A stretch of DNA of 64,000 nucleotides from Streptomyces radiopugnans (lineage in GTDB: Bacteria; Actinomycetota; Actinomycetes; Streptomycetales; Streptomycetaceae). Numbering within the stretch: position 1 is the first letter of the stretch; each line of letters starts with the position of its first letter. The notes below the pieces were generated by a model. It was not told the origin of the DNA. It ran no database searches and worked only from the letters and a program-made list of their open reading frames with translations. The stretch lies in assembly GCF_900110735.1 (NCBI RefSeq), contig NZ_FOET01000010.1:124001-188000 (forward strand), in the 5' to 3' direction. Of this stretch, positions 1 to 8,164 are shown in pieces. Position numbers and translations under genes: made by a program.

Positions 1-2
1 GG

Positions 3-779
3 ACGGTGGTGGTCCTCGCCGGCGCCGAGGGCGAACCGCGCCTGACCGACGGCCTGGCCCGCCTGGCCGGCTCCGGCCGCGAGGCGATGCCCGAACTGGA
101 GCTGCTGCCCGGCTCCTACGACCTGCCCGGCGCCCGCCTGCTGGACCTGGTGCAGGTCATGGACCGCATCCGCGCCGAGTGCCCCTGGAGCGGCACCCGC
201 ACCAGCGAGGACCTGGTGAAGTACGGCATCGAGGAGGCGTACGAGCTGGTCGAGGCCATCGAGGAGGGCGACCGCGAGGCCCTGCGCGAGGAGCTGGGCG
301 ACGTGCTGCTCCAGGTGGTCTTCCACGCCCGCATCGCCCAGGACGACCCCGACGAGCCGTTCTCCGTCGACGACGTGGCGGCCGCGATCGTGGAGAAGCT
401 GGTGCACCGCCACCCCCACGTCTTCGGCGACGAGACCGCGAGCACGCCGGAGGAGGTCAAGGCCCACTGGCTGCGCACCAAGGCGGTCGAGAAGCGGCGC
501 GAGTCGGTCACCGAGGGCATCCCGCTGGGCCAGCCCGCCCTCGCCCTGGCGGCGAAGCTGGCGGGCCGGGCCCGCACCGCGGGCGTCGACGCCCTCCCGG
601 CGGGCGAGGGCGTCGGCTACGAGCTGCTGGCCCTGGCCGCCCGGGCCGAGGCCGAGGGCACCGACCCCGAGACGGCCCTGCGGGCGGCGGCCCGCACCTA
701 CCGGGACGCCATACGGGCGGCCGAGAGCGCCCTCAGGGCGGGCACAGCGGCCCCGGGAGCCGGAGACCGGCAGGAGTGA
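3..779 (+). CDS. mazG: MazG nucleoside triphosphate pyrophosphohydrolase, 5' partial
   Basis: The reading frame is open to the left edge, so the true start lies outside; 258 codons are visible. MazG enzymes hydrolyse (d)NTPs to the monophosphate plus pyrophosphate, for house-cleaning or ppGpp-linked control. The visible part carries the family block ECPW near residue 60, the EEAYE helix near 76-80 and EELGD near 95-99, which together form the Mg-binding EExxE...ExxD site. Only one MazG domain is present, followed by an alanine-rich helical tail, which is the short actinobacterial architecture. The family assignment is firm; the N-terminal length is unknown. Confidence 0.9.
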   Translation, partial: TVVVLAGAEGEPRLTDGLARLAGSGREAMPELELLPGSYDLPGARLLDLVQVMDRIRAECPWSGTRTSEDLVKYGIEEAYELVEAIEEGDREALREELGDVLLQVVFHARIAQDDPDEPFSVDDVAAAIVEKLVHRHPHVFGDETASTPEEVKAHWLRTKAVEKRRESVTEGIPLGQPALALAAKLAGRARTAGVDALPAGEGVGYELLALAARAEAEGTDPETALRAAARTYRDAIRAAESALRAGTAAPGAGDRQE

Positions 780-821
780 CCCGGGCCGAGTGACCGGGCC
801 GCACGGGGGTACGCGAAGGCC

Positions 822-1184
822 ATGAACGGCATCTACGCAGCGGATCACATCCCACTGGCCGCTTCCGATCTGACGATCGGCATCGGCCCCCTCATCGCGG
901 GAATCGTGGTGGCGACCCTGCTGGTCCTGGCCGTGGTGTACGGGCTGCGCCTGCTCAAGCGCGGCGACGAGGGGGTCTCCACCCCGACCGAGTGCCCGGA
1001 CGAGCCGATCGTCTACGAGGACGGCGTCCGCGACGACGAGGCGCTGCCCCGCGACGGCAGGCGCCGGCTCCCGCACGAGCTCCAGGAGCACGAGGACACC
1101 CACCCCGCCGACCCGAACAAGCGCCCCACCTGGAGCCCCGGCAGCAGCGGCGGCTTCGGCTCCGGCGGTCCCGGCCACACCTGA
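822..1184 (+). CDS. Small single-pass membrane protein (DUF6479-like)
   Basis: 120 residues. A short N-terminus precedes one hydrophobic segment (about residues 20-44), which is followed by a basic LLKR stop-transfer and a long polar cytoplasmic tail with a glycine/serine-rich end. It resembles the DUF6479 family of short Streptomyces membrane proteins; this is recognition by pattern, not a search result. The ATG lies 42 nt after mazG, with only a weak GAAGG upstream, so it could be co-transcribed with mazG. No function can be assigned. Confidence 0.7.
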   Translation: MNGIYAADHIPLAASDLTIGIGPLIAGIVVATLLVLAVVYGLRLLKRGDEGVSTPTECPDEPIVYEDGVRDDEALPRDGRRRLPHELQEHEDTHPADPNKRPTWSPGSSGGFGSGGPGHT

Positions 1185-1265
1185 TCCGGCCGCACCCGGT
1201 CCGGTCGGCGCCCGGCCCGGCCGGACCGTTGATGCGTGCCGGGAGGGCCGACAGACTGTGCCCTC

Positions 1266-1994
1266 ATGACCACCCCTGTGACGATCCTCGCGACGGCCCT
1301 GGAGCGCGGCGCGTGCCGCACCCGCCGTGCGGCGGCCCGGCTCGCCCGCCCCGACGGGCACGGCCGGGGCGCGCTGGCCGCCTTCGGCGCGCTCGCGGCG
1401 GCCGACCTGCTGGCCACCGCCCGGCGCCCGCGCGGCGCCGCCCGCGCGGGCAAGCCGCTGCTGATGCCGTCGCTGGCCGCCCACGTGCTGCGCCGCCGCG
1501 AGACGGCGGACGCCCCCGTACCGGGGACCCTGCTGGCCGGGCTGGCCTGCGCCACGGCCGGTGACACCGCGCTGCTCGCGGACGAGTACGAGCCCGCCTT
1601 CCTCCTGGGCATGGCCGCGTTCCTGGGCACCCAGGTCAGCTACACGGCCGGCTACCTGCGCCGGGGCGCGCTGACGGGACTGCGCCGCCGCCCCTGGATC
1701 GCGGCCGCCGGCCTGGCCGGCTGGGCCGCGGCCAACGCCGCCGTCGCCCCGGGGCTGGACAAGAGGCTGCGCGCGCCGGTGGCGGGCTACAGCCTCGCCC
1801 TGACGGCCATGGCCGTCACCGCCCTGGGCACCGGCGCCCGCGCGGGCACGGGAGCACTGGCCTTCCTCGGCTCGGACCTGCTGATCGGCCTCCGGGCCGC
1901 CGGGCACGTCTTCCCCGGCCAGGAGGTGGCGATCATGGCGGGCTACCTCTTCGGCCAGTACCTGATCACCACCGGCTGGCCCGTCACGCCGTGA
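1266..1994 (+). CDS. YhhN-type membrane protein (lysoplasmalogenase-like)
   Basis: 242 residues, mostly hydrophobic, with about six to eight membrane segments and the pattern of the YhhN/TMEM86 family, whose studied members hydrolyse the vinyl-ether bond of lysoplasmalogens. The bacterial role is often unknown. The first 25-30 residues after ATG 1266 are basic and polar. An in-frame GTG at 1236 is possible, but CAGACT (1252-1257) lies 8 nt before the ATG like a -10 box, so leaderless translation from 1266 is preferred. It converges on the next gene across a strong hairpin. Confidence 0.7.
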   Translation: MTTPVTILATALERGACRTRRAAARLARPDGHGRGALAAFGALAAADLLATARRPRGAARAGKPLLMPSLAAHVLRRRETADAPVPGTLLAGLACATAGDTALLADEYEPAFLLGMAAFLGTQVSYTAGYLRRGALTGLRRRPWIAAAGLAGWAAANAAVAPGLDKRLRAPVAGYSLALTAMAVTALGTGARAGTGALAFLGSDLLIGLRAAGHVFPGQEVAIMAGYLFGQYLITTGWPVTP

Positions 1995-2091
1995 TCCGGG
2001 TGCTTGCGCCGTCGGCGGGTGCGCTCCCGCCCGGTCGTCGTTCGCCACGGCGGTCCGGGCGGGCCGCCGCAGCCGTCCCTGAGACGTACGC

Positions 2092-2126
2092 GGTCCCTGC
2101 CGCCTCCCCGGGAGGCGGCAGGGACC
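2092..2126. terminator. Bidirectional hairpin terminator
   Basis: Perfect 17-bp inverted repeat, GGTCCCTGCCGCCTCCC and its complement around a single C. It lies between two convergent genes (ending at 1994 and 2161), so it can serve both. Confidence 0.8.
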
Positions 2127-2160
2127 ACGCCGTGCCTCGCGTGCCGTGCGCGCGCCCGGC

Positions 2161-2568
2161 TCAGCGCTGCTCGAGCTCCTCGCGGAAGTCCACCGCGCAC
2201 TGCTCGCGCTCGGAGACGCTGTCGGCGTTCCGTACGCACTCCTCGTAGCTGCCGAACTCGTCGGAGTTCAGGAAGGAGACCCCGGCGGCGATGACGGCGA
2301 CGGACGCCACCAGTGCGATGGCGCCCGCGATGGCGCCGATCAGGGCCATCGCGCCGTTGGTCGCCTCGCCCTTCTTGACGCGGCGGTAGCCGATGACGCC
2401 CAGCACGATGGCCGTGATGCCCAGCAGCACACCGCCGATGAGGGTCCAGAACAGCAGCAGGCCGATCACGCCGACCACGAGGGCGGCGATGCCCAGCCCG
2501 TTGCGGGGCGGCCGCCCGGCCGGTCCCGGAGTGCCGGGGTAGTCCTGCGGTGAGGAGTACGAAGCCAC
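2161..2568 (-). CDS. DUF4190-type small membrane protein
   Basis: 135 residues from GTG 2568, chosen because AAAGGA lies 7-8 nt upstream of it; longer frames have no ribosome site. A proline/glycine-rich N-terminus is followed by two long hydrophobic segments (about residues 23-55 and 65-92) separated by YRRVKKGEATNG, the layout of DUF4190 proteins. The C-terminal extracellular tail has two cysteines in an acidic stretch (YEECVRNAD...EREQCAVDF), possibly a disulfide. Function unknown; such proteins are common in actinobacteria. Confidence 0.75.
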   Translation of the reverse strand: MASYSSPQDYPGTPGPAGRPPRNGLGIAALVVGVIGLLLFWTLIGGVLLGITAIVLGVIGYRRVKKGEATNGAMALIGAIAGAIALVASVAVIAAGVSFLNSDEFGSYEECVRNADSVSEREQCAVDFREELEQR

Positions 2569-3062
2569 TGCGGCGTCCTTTCGGTCGGATGGGCGGGAGA
2601 CGGGCGGGCCCTGTCCCACCGCCGGTTTCCCACTGCTGTGCCCGTGCCCGGACGGGGTGCCGGCACGGAGACCCGCTTTTCCCGTACGGACAAGGGCGCG
2701 CCAACGCCCTTTTGCGTAGAGGGTGCTGGTTCGGTAGCCCGGCTTCCCGCCCCTGTGCGCCGCAAACAGCCGGCCCGCCATCGGTGGGGGAGAGCCCGCA
2801 CGGGCGGTGCGCGGGGGGCTGTTTCAGGACGATTCCGCGCGACGGTGGCACGCCGTCGGCGGGAGCGGGCCGGACACCGGGCGCGCAGGTGGCCGGAGCC
2901 CCGCCCGGGAACCACGGCTCCGGCGGCCCGCGCCGCCGATGGCGCGCTTCCGGCTTCCGCCGCGCCGCCGGTGGGGACGATGACAGCGAGGGCCGTGCGA
3001 CGGCGGGCCGTACGGGAGGACCGTGCGGGGGCGGCCGTGCGGGGAAGGGGGGACGGACGGGG
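2569..3062. other. Divergent intergenic region (494 nt)
   Basis: Lies between the DUF4190 gene and the M48 peptidase gene and must hold both promoters. I see no RNA gene, repeat or clear operator. The rightward reading frame is open across it, but coding character and a plausible ribosome site begin only near 3063. Confidence 0.5.
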
Positions 3063-5069
3063 ATGCGGGCGACGCTGGGGGCCTGGGCGCGGACCGCGCT
3101 GGCACTCGTTCTGCTGGGGGGCTTCTACGCGGTGTCGTGGGCACTGGTGCTGGGCTACGCCGCGCTGTCGGCCGGTGTGCTGTGGGTGCTGCTGGTCGAC
3201 GGCACCCGCATGACCTCGCCGGCACCGCTGTACGCCGTCGCCTTCGGTCTGCCGGCCGTGCTGGCGGTGCTGCGCGGACTGTTCTCCGGCGGGCGGGCCC
3301 CGGCCGCCGGCGAGGGCCGGGCGGTCACCCGGCGGCAGGCCCCGGAGCTGTGGGAGACGGTCACCGGCCTGGCGCGTGCGGCCGGCGCGCCCGAGCCGAC
3401 CGAGATCCGGCTGACGCTGGAGGCCAACGCCTCCGTCAGCGAGGACACCCGTTTCGGCGCCGGGGTGACCGCCCGGCGCATGGAGATCGGCGTACCGCTG
3501 CTGGCGGGGCTGAGCGGGGACGAGCTGCGGGCGGTCCTCTGCCACGAGCTGGGCCACTACGCGCGCCGGGACACCCGGTTCGCGGCCACCGCCTACCGGG
3601 GCTCGGCCGCCCTGCACACGGCGCGCACCGGCATCGCCGAGGCGGCTGGGGGCAACGCCCTGGTGGCGGGCTACTCGGGTCTCCAGGGCTGGGTCCTGGG
3701 GGTGTACGCATGGCTGTTCGACGCCGTCACCTTCGGCGTGCGGCGGCGCCAGGAGTTCCGGGCGGACGCGGCCGCGGCGGCCGTCGTGGGACGGGAGGCC
3801 ACGGCGTCGGCCCTGACCGCCGTCCACGCCGTCGGCGCGGCCTGGGCCGACTACCGGGCCCGGCTGCTGGACCCCATGGTCGGGCGCGGGCTGACGCCCG
3901 ACGACCCGCTGCGCCCCTTCGCCGAGATGCTGGCCGATCCCGGTTACGCCCGGGCGCTCGGGGAGTGGCGGAGCAGGATGCCGGAGCCGCCCCGTTCCCG
4001 GCTGGACTCCCACCCGCCGCTGAGCCGCCGCCTGGCCGCCCTCGCCCACGACCGGGGCTCCCTCGCCCATGAACAGCCCGCCCCGTCCGCTCCGGAGGCA
4101 GGACGGGTGGCGGAGGCGTACGCCCGGCTCCCCGACGGGGTGTGGGGCTCCCTGCTGCGCCCGCTCCTGCCGCCGTCGGGGCCCCGCAGGCTCGGGCAGC
4201 CGTGGCAGGAGTGGCTGGACGACGCGGCCGAGGCGCAGATGGTGCAGGCCGTCGAGGACCTGCGCGGTCCCCTCGACCTGCTCTCCCGGCCGGACGCCCC
4301 GCCGGAGCCCACCGTGGACGCCGTCCTGGGGCTGCTGGAGTCCGGGCGCGGCGCCGAGCTGGCCGAGGCGATGCACGACACGGGCTGGGGCACGGACCAG
4401 TGGGGCCTGCCCGGATCGCCGGAGCAGGCGCTCGAGACCCTGGTGGGCCAGGGGCTCACGGGCGCCGGACGGGCGGGGTGGAGCCTGCGCTGGACGGCGC
4501 CCAGCGCCCTGGTCGTCTACGACGACGAGGCCCGGGAGGCGGTGGAGCTGGCGCGGTCGGCGGCGGCCGACCCCGGCACCGCCTCCCTGCTGCGCACCCG
4601 TCTCGTCCTGTGCGGCGTCAACACCGCGGCGCCGCTGGACCGCACCGGCCCGATGGCCCGCCCGCCCGGCGGGGCCGCCCCCGCCGCCGGAACCGGCGCC
4701 GACGAGCCCGGCAGGCGGAACGGCAGGCGGAACGGCAGTGTGGCGGGGCTGGCTGCCGCGGTGGCGGTCACGGCGGTGTTCACCTGGAACCTGGTCACCG
4801 GCGACGACGTGACGGAGCGGCCCTCCAGACCCGGCACACCGGTCAATCCCCTCTCCACGCCCCCCTCCCCGTACCGGCCGCACCCGCGGCCGCCGCTCCC
4901 GACCGGTGTGCCGCCGGTCCCCGTGCCCCTTCCGTCGGTGACGGCGGTGGAGTGCGGGCCGGGGGAGATCCGCCTGGCGGGCGACTGCGTGCCGATCGGC
5001 GACCTCGTCGCCACCCCGGACCCCGTCGTCACACCGGACCCCGGCGCCGCGCTCCGGTCGCCGCGGTGA
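3063..5069 (+). CDS. M48-family membrane metalloprotease
   Basis: 668 residues from ATG 3063, preceded by a purine run AAGGGGGG. Two to three N-terminal membrane segments (residues 5-45 and 55-75) are followed by an M48 (HtpX/Ste24-like) domain: zinc motif HELGH near residue 160 and the third ligand in EFRAD near residue 230. After the protease domain there is a helical region, another membrane segment near residue 565 (VAGLAAAVAVTAVF) and a proline-rich tail with two cysteines. M48 enzymes degrade or process membrane proteins. The long C-terminal extension is unusual against about 290 residues for HtpX. Substrate unknown. Confidence 0.85.
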   Translation: MRATLGAWARTALALVLLGGFYAVSWALVLGYAALSAGVLWVLLVDGTRMTSPAPLYAVAFGLPAVLAVLRGLFSGGRAPAAGEGRAVTRRQAPELWETVTGLARAAGAPEPTEIRLTLEANASVSEDTRFGAGVTARRMEIGVPLLAGLSGDELRAVLCHELGHYARRDTRFAATAYRGSAALHTARTGIAEAAGGNALVAGYSGLQGWVLGVYAWLFDAVTFGVRRRQEFRADAAAAAVVGREATASALTAVHAVGAAWADYRARLLDPMVGRGLTPDDPLRPFAEMLADPGYARALGEWRSRMPEPPRSRLDSHPPLSRRLAALAHDRGSLAHEQPAPSAPEAGRVAEAYARLPDGVWGSLLRPLLPPSGPRRLGQPWQEWLDDAAEAQMVQAVEDLRGPLDLLSRPDAPPEPTVDAVLGLLESGRGAELAEAMHDTGWGTDQWGLPGSPEQALETLVGQGLTGAGRAGWSLRWTAPSALVVYDDEAREAVELARSAAADPGTASLLRTRLVLCGVNTAAPLDRTGPMARPPGGAAPAAGTGADEPGRRNGRRNGSVAGLAAAVAVTAVFTWNLVTGDDVTERPSRPGTPVNPLSTPPSPYRPHPRPPLPTGVPPVPVPLPSVTAVECGPGEIRLAGDCVPIGDLVATPDPVVTPDPGAALRSPR

Positions 5070-5181
5070 GCGGGCCGCCGGGCTCGCACGGAAGGAGCCG
5101 GGACCGGGGCCGGAACCGAGGCCGGGACCGAGGCCGGAACCGGAGTCGCCCGGTCCGGCCGGGCGGCCGGTGGCGGATCCC

Positions 5182-5187
5182 TAGCAT
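5182..5187 (+). promoter_or_regulatory. -10 box of leaderless MFS gene
   Basis: TAGCAT sits 7 nt before ATG 5195. An upstream in-frame ATG (5186) overlaps the box and would not be on the transcript, so it is rejected as start. Confidence 0.6.
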
Positions 5188-5194
5188 GGGTGCC

Positions 5195-6634
5195 ATGGTC
5201 AAGCGTCCGGCCGAGGCCGGGGAAACCCAGGGGACACCCGTGCCGGCTCCGGCCCGGGCGCCGTGGCTGGTCGTGCTCGCCGCGTGCGCGGGGCAGTTCC
5301 TCGTCGTGCTCGACGTCTCGGTCGTCAACGTGGCGCTGCCGTCCATGCGCAACGGGCTGCGGATGGACGCCGAGCAGCTCCAGTGGGTGGTCAACACCTA
5401 CACGCTGACCTTCGCCGGGTTCATGCTGCTCGGCGGGCGGGCCGGCGACCTCTTCGGGCGCAAGCGCGTGTTCCTGGCCGGGCTCGGCCTGTTCACCGCC
5501 GCCAGCCTCGCCGGGGGTCTCGCGCAGGAGTCCTGGCAACTGCTGGCCGCGCGAGCCGTGCAGGGGACGGGGGCCGCCGTCCTCGCCCCGTCCACCCTGA
5601 CCCTGCTCACCACCTCCGTCCCGGAGGGGCCGGCCCGCGCCCGGGCCATCGGCACCTGGACGGCGGTGGGCGCCGGGGGCGGCGCGGCGGGCGGGTTCGT
5701 CGGCGGTGTGCTCACCGAGGCGCTGTCCTGGCGCTGGGTGCTGCTGGTCAACGTGCCCATCGGCGTGCTCGTGCTGCTCGCGGTGGCGCTCCGGCTGTCG
5801 GCGGACCATCCGGCCGGAGGCGCCCGCCGCCTCGACGTGCCCGGCGCGGTGCTGGTCACCGGCGGTCTCGGCGCGGTGGCCTACGGCATCGTGCAGACGG
5901 AGGCGGCCGGCTGGGCGGAGCCGGCCACGCTCGTGCCCCTGCTGGGCGGCCTGGCGCTGCTGGGGGTGTTCGTCGCGGTCGAGTCCAGGGCCGGGGCGCC
6001 GCTGATGCCGCTGCGCCTGTTCCGGCTGCCGTCGGTGTCGGCCGCCAACGCCGCGATGTTCGTGTGCGGCGCGGCGCTGGTCTCCTCCTGGTACTTCATG
6101 TCGCTGTACATGCAGAACGTGCTGCTCTACACGCCCCTCCAGGCGGGCCTGGGGTTCCTGCCGCACTCGCTCAGCGTCGTCGCCGGTTCCAAGCTCGCGC
6201 CCCGGCTGATGCACCGGATCGGGGCCCGTAACACCGCGCTGACGGGCGTGGCCCTGGCGGCGTGCGGCTTCCTGTGGTTCAGCTCGGTCATGGCCGCCGG
6301 CGGCGGCTACGCGGCCACGGTGATGGGGCCGGGGATAACCACGATGCTCGGCACCGGACTCCTGGCCACCCCGCTGGCCTCCCTGGCCACCTCCGGCGCC
6401 CCGCACCGGGACGCGGGCGTGGTCTCGGCGATGGTGAACACCTCCCGCACCATGGGCGGCTCCCTGGGGCTGGCGGTGCTCTCCACCGTCGCGGCCTCCC
6501 GGATCACCGGCGAAGCCCCGGACGCCCTCGCCCCCGGTTACGCCCTGGCCTTCCGCACCGGTGCGGTGGTCCTGGGGTGCTGTCTGCTGCTGGTCGCGCT
6601 GACGCTGCCGGGGGAGGGCCGCCGCGTCCGGTGA
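5195..6634 (+). CDS. MFS drug exporter, DHA2 family (14 segments)
   Basis: 479 residues. The first membrane helix carries the D1 motif LDVSVVNVALPSM; loop 2-3 carries motif A (GGRAGDLFGRKRV); helix 5 has the antiporter motif C glycine pattern (GAGGGAAGGFVGG). Length and helix count fit 14-helix proton/drug antiporters of the QacA/EmrB type. The start was set by the leaderless promoter. The P450 gene follows 60 nt downstream with its own promoter; joint action of P450 and exporter is only inferred from adjacency. Substrate unknown. Confidence 0.85.
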   Translation: MVKRPAEAGETQGTPVPAPARAPWLVVLAACAGQFLVVLDVSVVNVALPSMRNGLRMDAEQLQWVVNTYTLTFAGFMLLGGRAGDLFGRKRVFLAGLGLFTAASLAGGLAQESWQLLAARAVQGTGAAVLAPSTLTLLTTSVPEGPARARAIGTWTAVGAGGGAAGGFVGGVLTEALSWRWVLLVNVPIGVLVLLAVALRLSADHPAGGARRLDVPGAVLVTGGLGAVAYGIVQTEAAGWAEPATLVPLLGGLALLGVFVAVESRAGAPLMPLRLFRLPSVSAANAAMFVCGAALVSSWYFMSLYMQNVLLYTPLQAGLGFLPHSLSVVAGSKLAPRLMHRIGARNTALTGVALAACGFLWFSSVMAAGGGYAATVMGPGITTMLGTGLLATPLASLATSGAPHRDAGVVSAMVNTSRTMGGSLGLAVLSTVAASRITGEAPDALAPGYALAFRTGAVVLGCCLLLVALTLPGEGRRVR

Positions 6635-6681
6635 GGCGGCGGGCGGCCGGGCCCCCTCCGCCGGGCGTACGGGGGCCGCGT

Positions 6682-6687
6682 TAGCGT
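6682..6687 (+). promoter_or_regulatory. -10 box of leaderless P450 gene
   Basis: TAGCGT, then 7 nt, then GTG 6695. The GGAGG inside the gap is too close to the start to act as a ribosome site. Confidence 0.55.
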
Positions 6688-6694
6688 CGGAGGC

Positions 6695-8035
6695 GTGGAC
6701 CACGAGAACGCCGGCGCCGACCGCACCCCGCCCATGCCCGCCGTACCGCCCGCTTCTCACCCACCCGCTCCTGCCGCTCCTCACCCACCCGCTCCTGCCG
6801 CTCCTCACCCACCCGCCCTGTTCTCGCACGAGTTCGCCACCGACCCCTATCCCGCGTACGCCTGGCTGCGCGAGCACGCGCCCGTGCACCGCACCGTGCT
6901 GCCCAGCGGGGTGGAGGCGTGGCTGGTGACGCGGTACGCGGACGCGCGCGAGACGCTGGCCGACCCGCGGCTGAGCAAGAACCCCGTCCACCACAGCGAG
7001 GCCGCGCACGGCAAGGGGAAGGTGGGGATCCCGGGCGAGCGCAGCGCCAACCTGATGACGCACCTGCTCAACATCGACCCGCCCGACCACACCCGGCTGC
7101 GGCGGCTGGTGTCCAAGGCGTTCACCCCGCGCCGGGTGGCGGCCTTCGAACCGCGCGTACGGGAGCTGGCCGACCGGCTCATCGACGGCTTCGCGGCGCG
7201 CGGCAGCGCCGACCTCATCCACGAGTTCGCGTTCCCACTGCCGATCTACGCCATCTGCGACATGCTCGGCGTCCCGGCCGAGGACCAGGACGACTTCCGC
7301 GACTGGGCGGGCATGATGCTGCGTCACGGCGGCGGCCCGCGCGGCGGGGTGGGCCGGGCGGTGAAGCGGATGCGCGCGTACCTGGCCGACCTGATCCACC
7401 GCAAGCGCGGCGACCTGGGCGACGACCTGATCTCCGGCCTGATCCGGGCGAGCGACCACGGCGAGCACCTGACGGAGAACGAGGCCGCGGCGATGGCGTT
7501 CATCCTGCTGTTCGCCGGTTTCGAGACCACCGTCAACCTCATCGGCAACGGCACCTACGCGCTGCTGCGCCACCCAGGGCAGCGGCGGATGTTCCAGGAG
7601 GCGTCGGCGGCGGGCGACACCGGGCTGCTGCAGACGGCGGTGGAGGAACTGCTGCGCTACGACGGGCCGGTGGAGCTGGCGACCTGGCGGTTCGCCACCG
7701 AGCCGATGGAGATCGGCGGACAGCGGATCGCCACCGGCGACCCGGTGCTGGTGGTGCTGGCCGCCGCCGACCGCGACCCGTCGAGGTTCGCCGATCCGGA
7801 CACCCTGGACCTCACGCGCGGTGACAATCCTCACCTCGGATACGGCCACGGCATCCACTACTGCCTGGGGGCGCCGCTGGCGCGGCTGGAGGGGCGGATC
7901 GCTCTCACGGCCCTGCTGGGACGCCTCCCCGACCTGCGGCTCGCGGCGGAACCTGCCGATTTGCGCTGGCGGGGCGGCCTCATCATGCGAGGGCTGCGCG
8001 AACTGCCGGTGGAGTTCGAGCCGGTGCGCGGGTGA
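6695..8035 (+). CDS. Cytochrome P450
   Basis: 446 residues. Class I bacterial P450 signatures in order: I-helix FAGFETT (about 272-278), K-helix ExxR in EELLR (about 315-319), and the haem-thiolate loop ending HYCLG, with the axial Cys near residue 390. It needs a ferredoxin and reductase, neither of which is in this window. The closest style is CYP107/CYP105 hydroxylases of Streptomyces, but the subfamily cannot be called by eye. The first 45 residues are a proline/alanine/histidine linker encoded by a 24-nt tandem repeat, absent from the P450 fold. Substrate unknown. Confidence 0.9.
   Translation: MDHENAGADRTPPMPAVPPASHPPAPAAPHPPAPAAPHPPALFSHEFATDPYPAYAWLREHAPVHRTVLPSGVEAWLVTRYADARETLADPRLSKNPVHHSEAAHGKGKVGIPGERSANLMTHLLNIDPPDHTRLRRLVSKAFTPRRVAAFEPRVRELADRLIDGFAARGSADLIHEFAFPLPIYAICDMLGVPAEDQDDFRDWAGMMLRHGGGPRGGVGRAVKRMRAYLADLIHRKRGDLGDDLISGLIRASDHGEHLTENEAAAMAFILLFAGFETTVNLIGNGTYALLRHPGQRRMFQEASAAGDTGLLQTAVEELLRYDGPVELATWRFATEPMEIGGQRIATGDPVLVVLAAADRDPSRFADPDTLDLTRGDNPHLGYGHGIHYCLGAPLARLEGRIALTALLGRLPDLRLAAEPADLRWRGGLIMRGLRELPVEFEPVRG
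6757..6815 (+). repeat. 24-nt in-frame tandem repeat, about 2.5 copies
   Basis: Unit begins TCACCCACCCGCTCCTGCCG; full copies at 6757-6780 and 6781-6804 and a partial third. It encodes HPPAPAAP repeats in the P450 N-terminal tail and is likely length-variable by slippage. Confidence 0.8.
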
Positions 8036-8049
8036 CGCACAGTCATGTA

Positions 8050-8069
8050 CGTGATCTGTGCGTGATCTG
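8050..8069. repeat. Phased direct repeat CGTGATCTG x2
   Basis: CGTGATCTG at 8050-8058 and 8061-8069, 11 bp apart (one helical turn), just upstream of the rpfC -35 box; a possible regulator site. Confidence 0.45.
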
Positions 8070-8081
8070 CGAGACACTGAC

Positions 8082-8111
8082 TTGTGATGATCGGCCCGGT
8101 GACGCTACGTT
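8082..8111 (+). promoter_or_regulatory. Promoter of rpfC-like gene
   Basis: TTGTGA (8082-8087), 18-nt spacer, TACGTT (8106-8111). This gives a leader of about 45 nt, too short for the c-di-AMP riboswitch found at the other two Rpf genes here. Confidence 0.5.
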
Positions 8112-8164
8112 CAGCCGTCAACCGCTCGACCTTGTCGTCTGTCCACGCACGAGAGGCTCCACAC

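Noticed and set aside
2466..4883. Minus-strand open frame of about 800 codons over the M48 gene
   Set aside because: Shadow of the plus-strand gene; no domain, no ribosome site, and it runs through the DUF4190 gene promoter.
4517..8077. Very long minus-strand open frame (over 1100 codons) opposite the M48, MFS and P450 genes
   Set aside because: Produced by the GC-biased third positions of the plus-strand genes; the translation is low-complexity Gln/Arg/His/Pro/Gly without domains.
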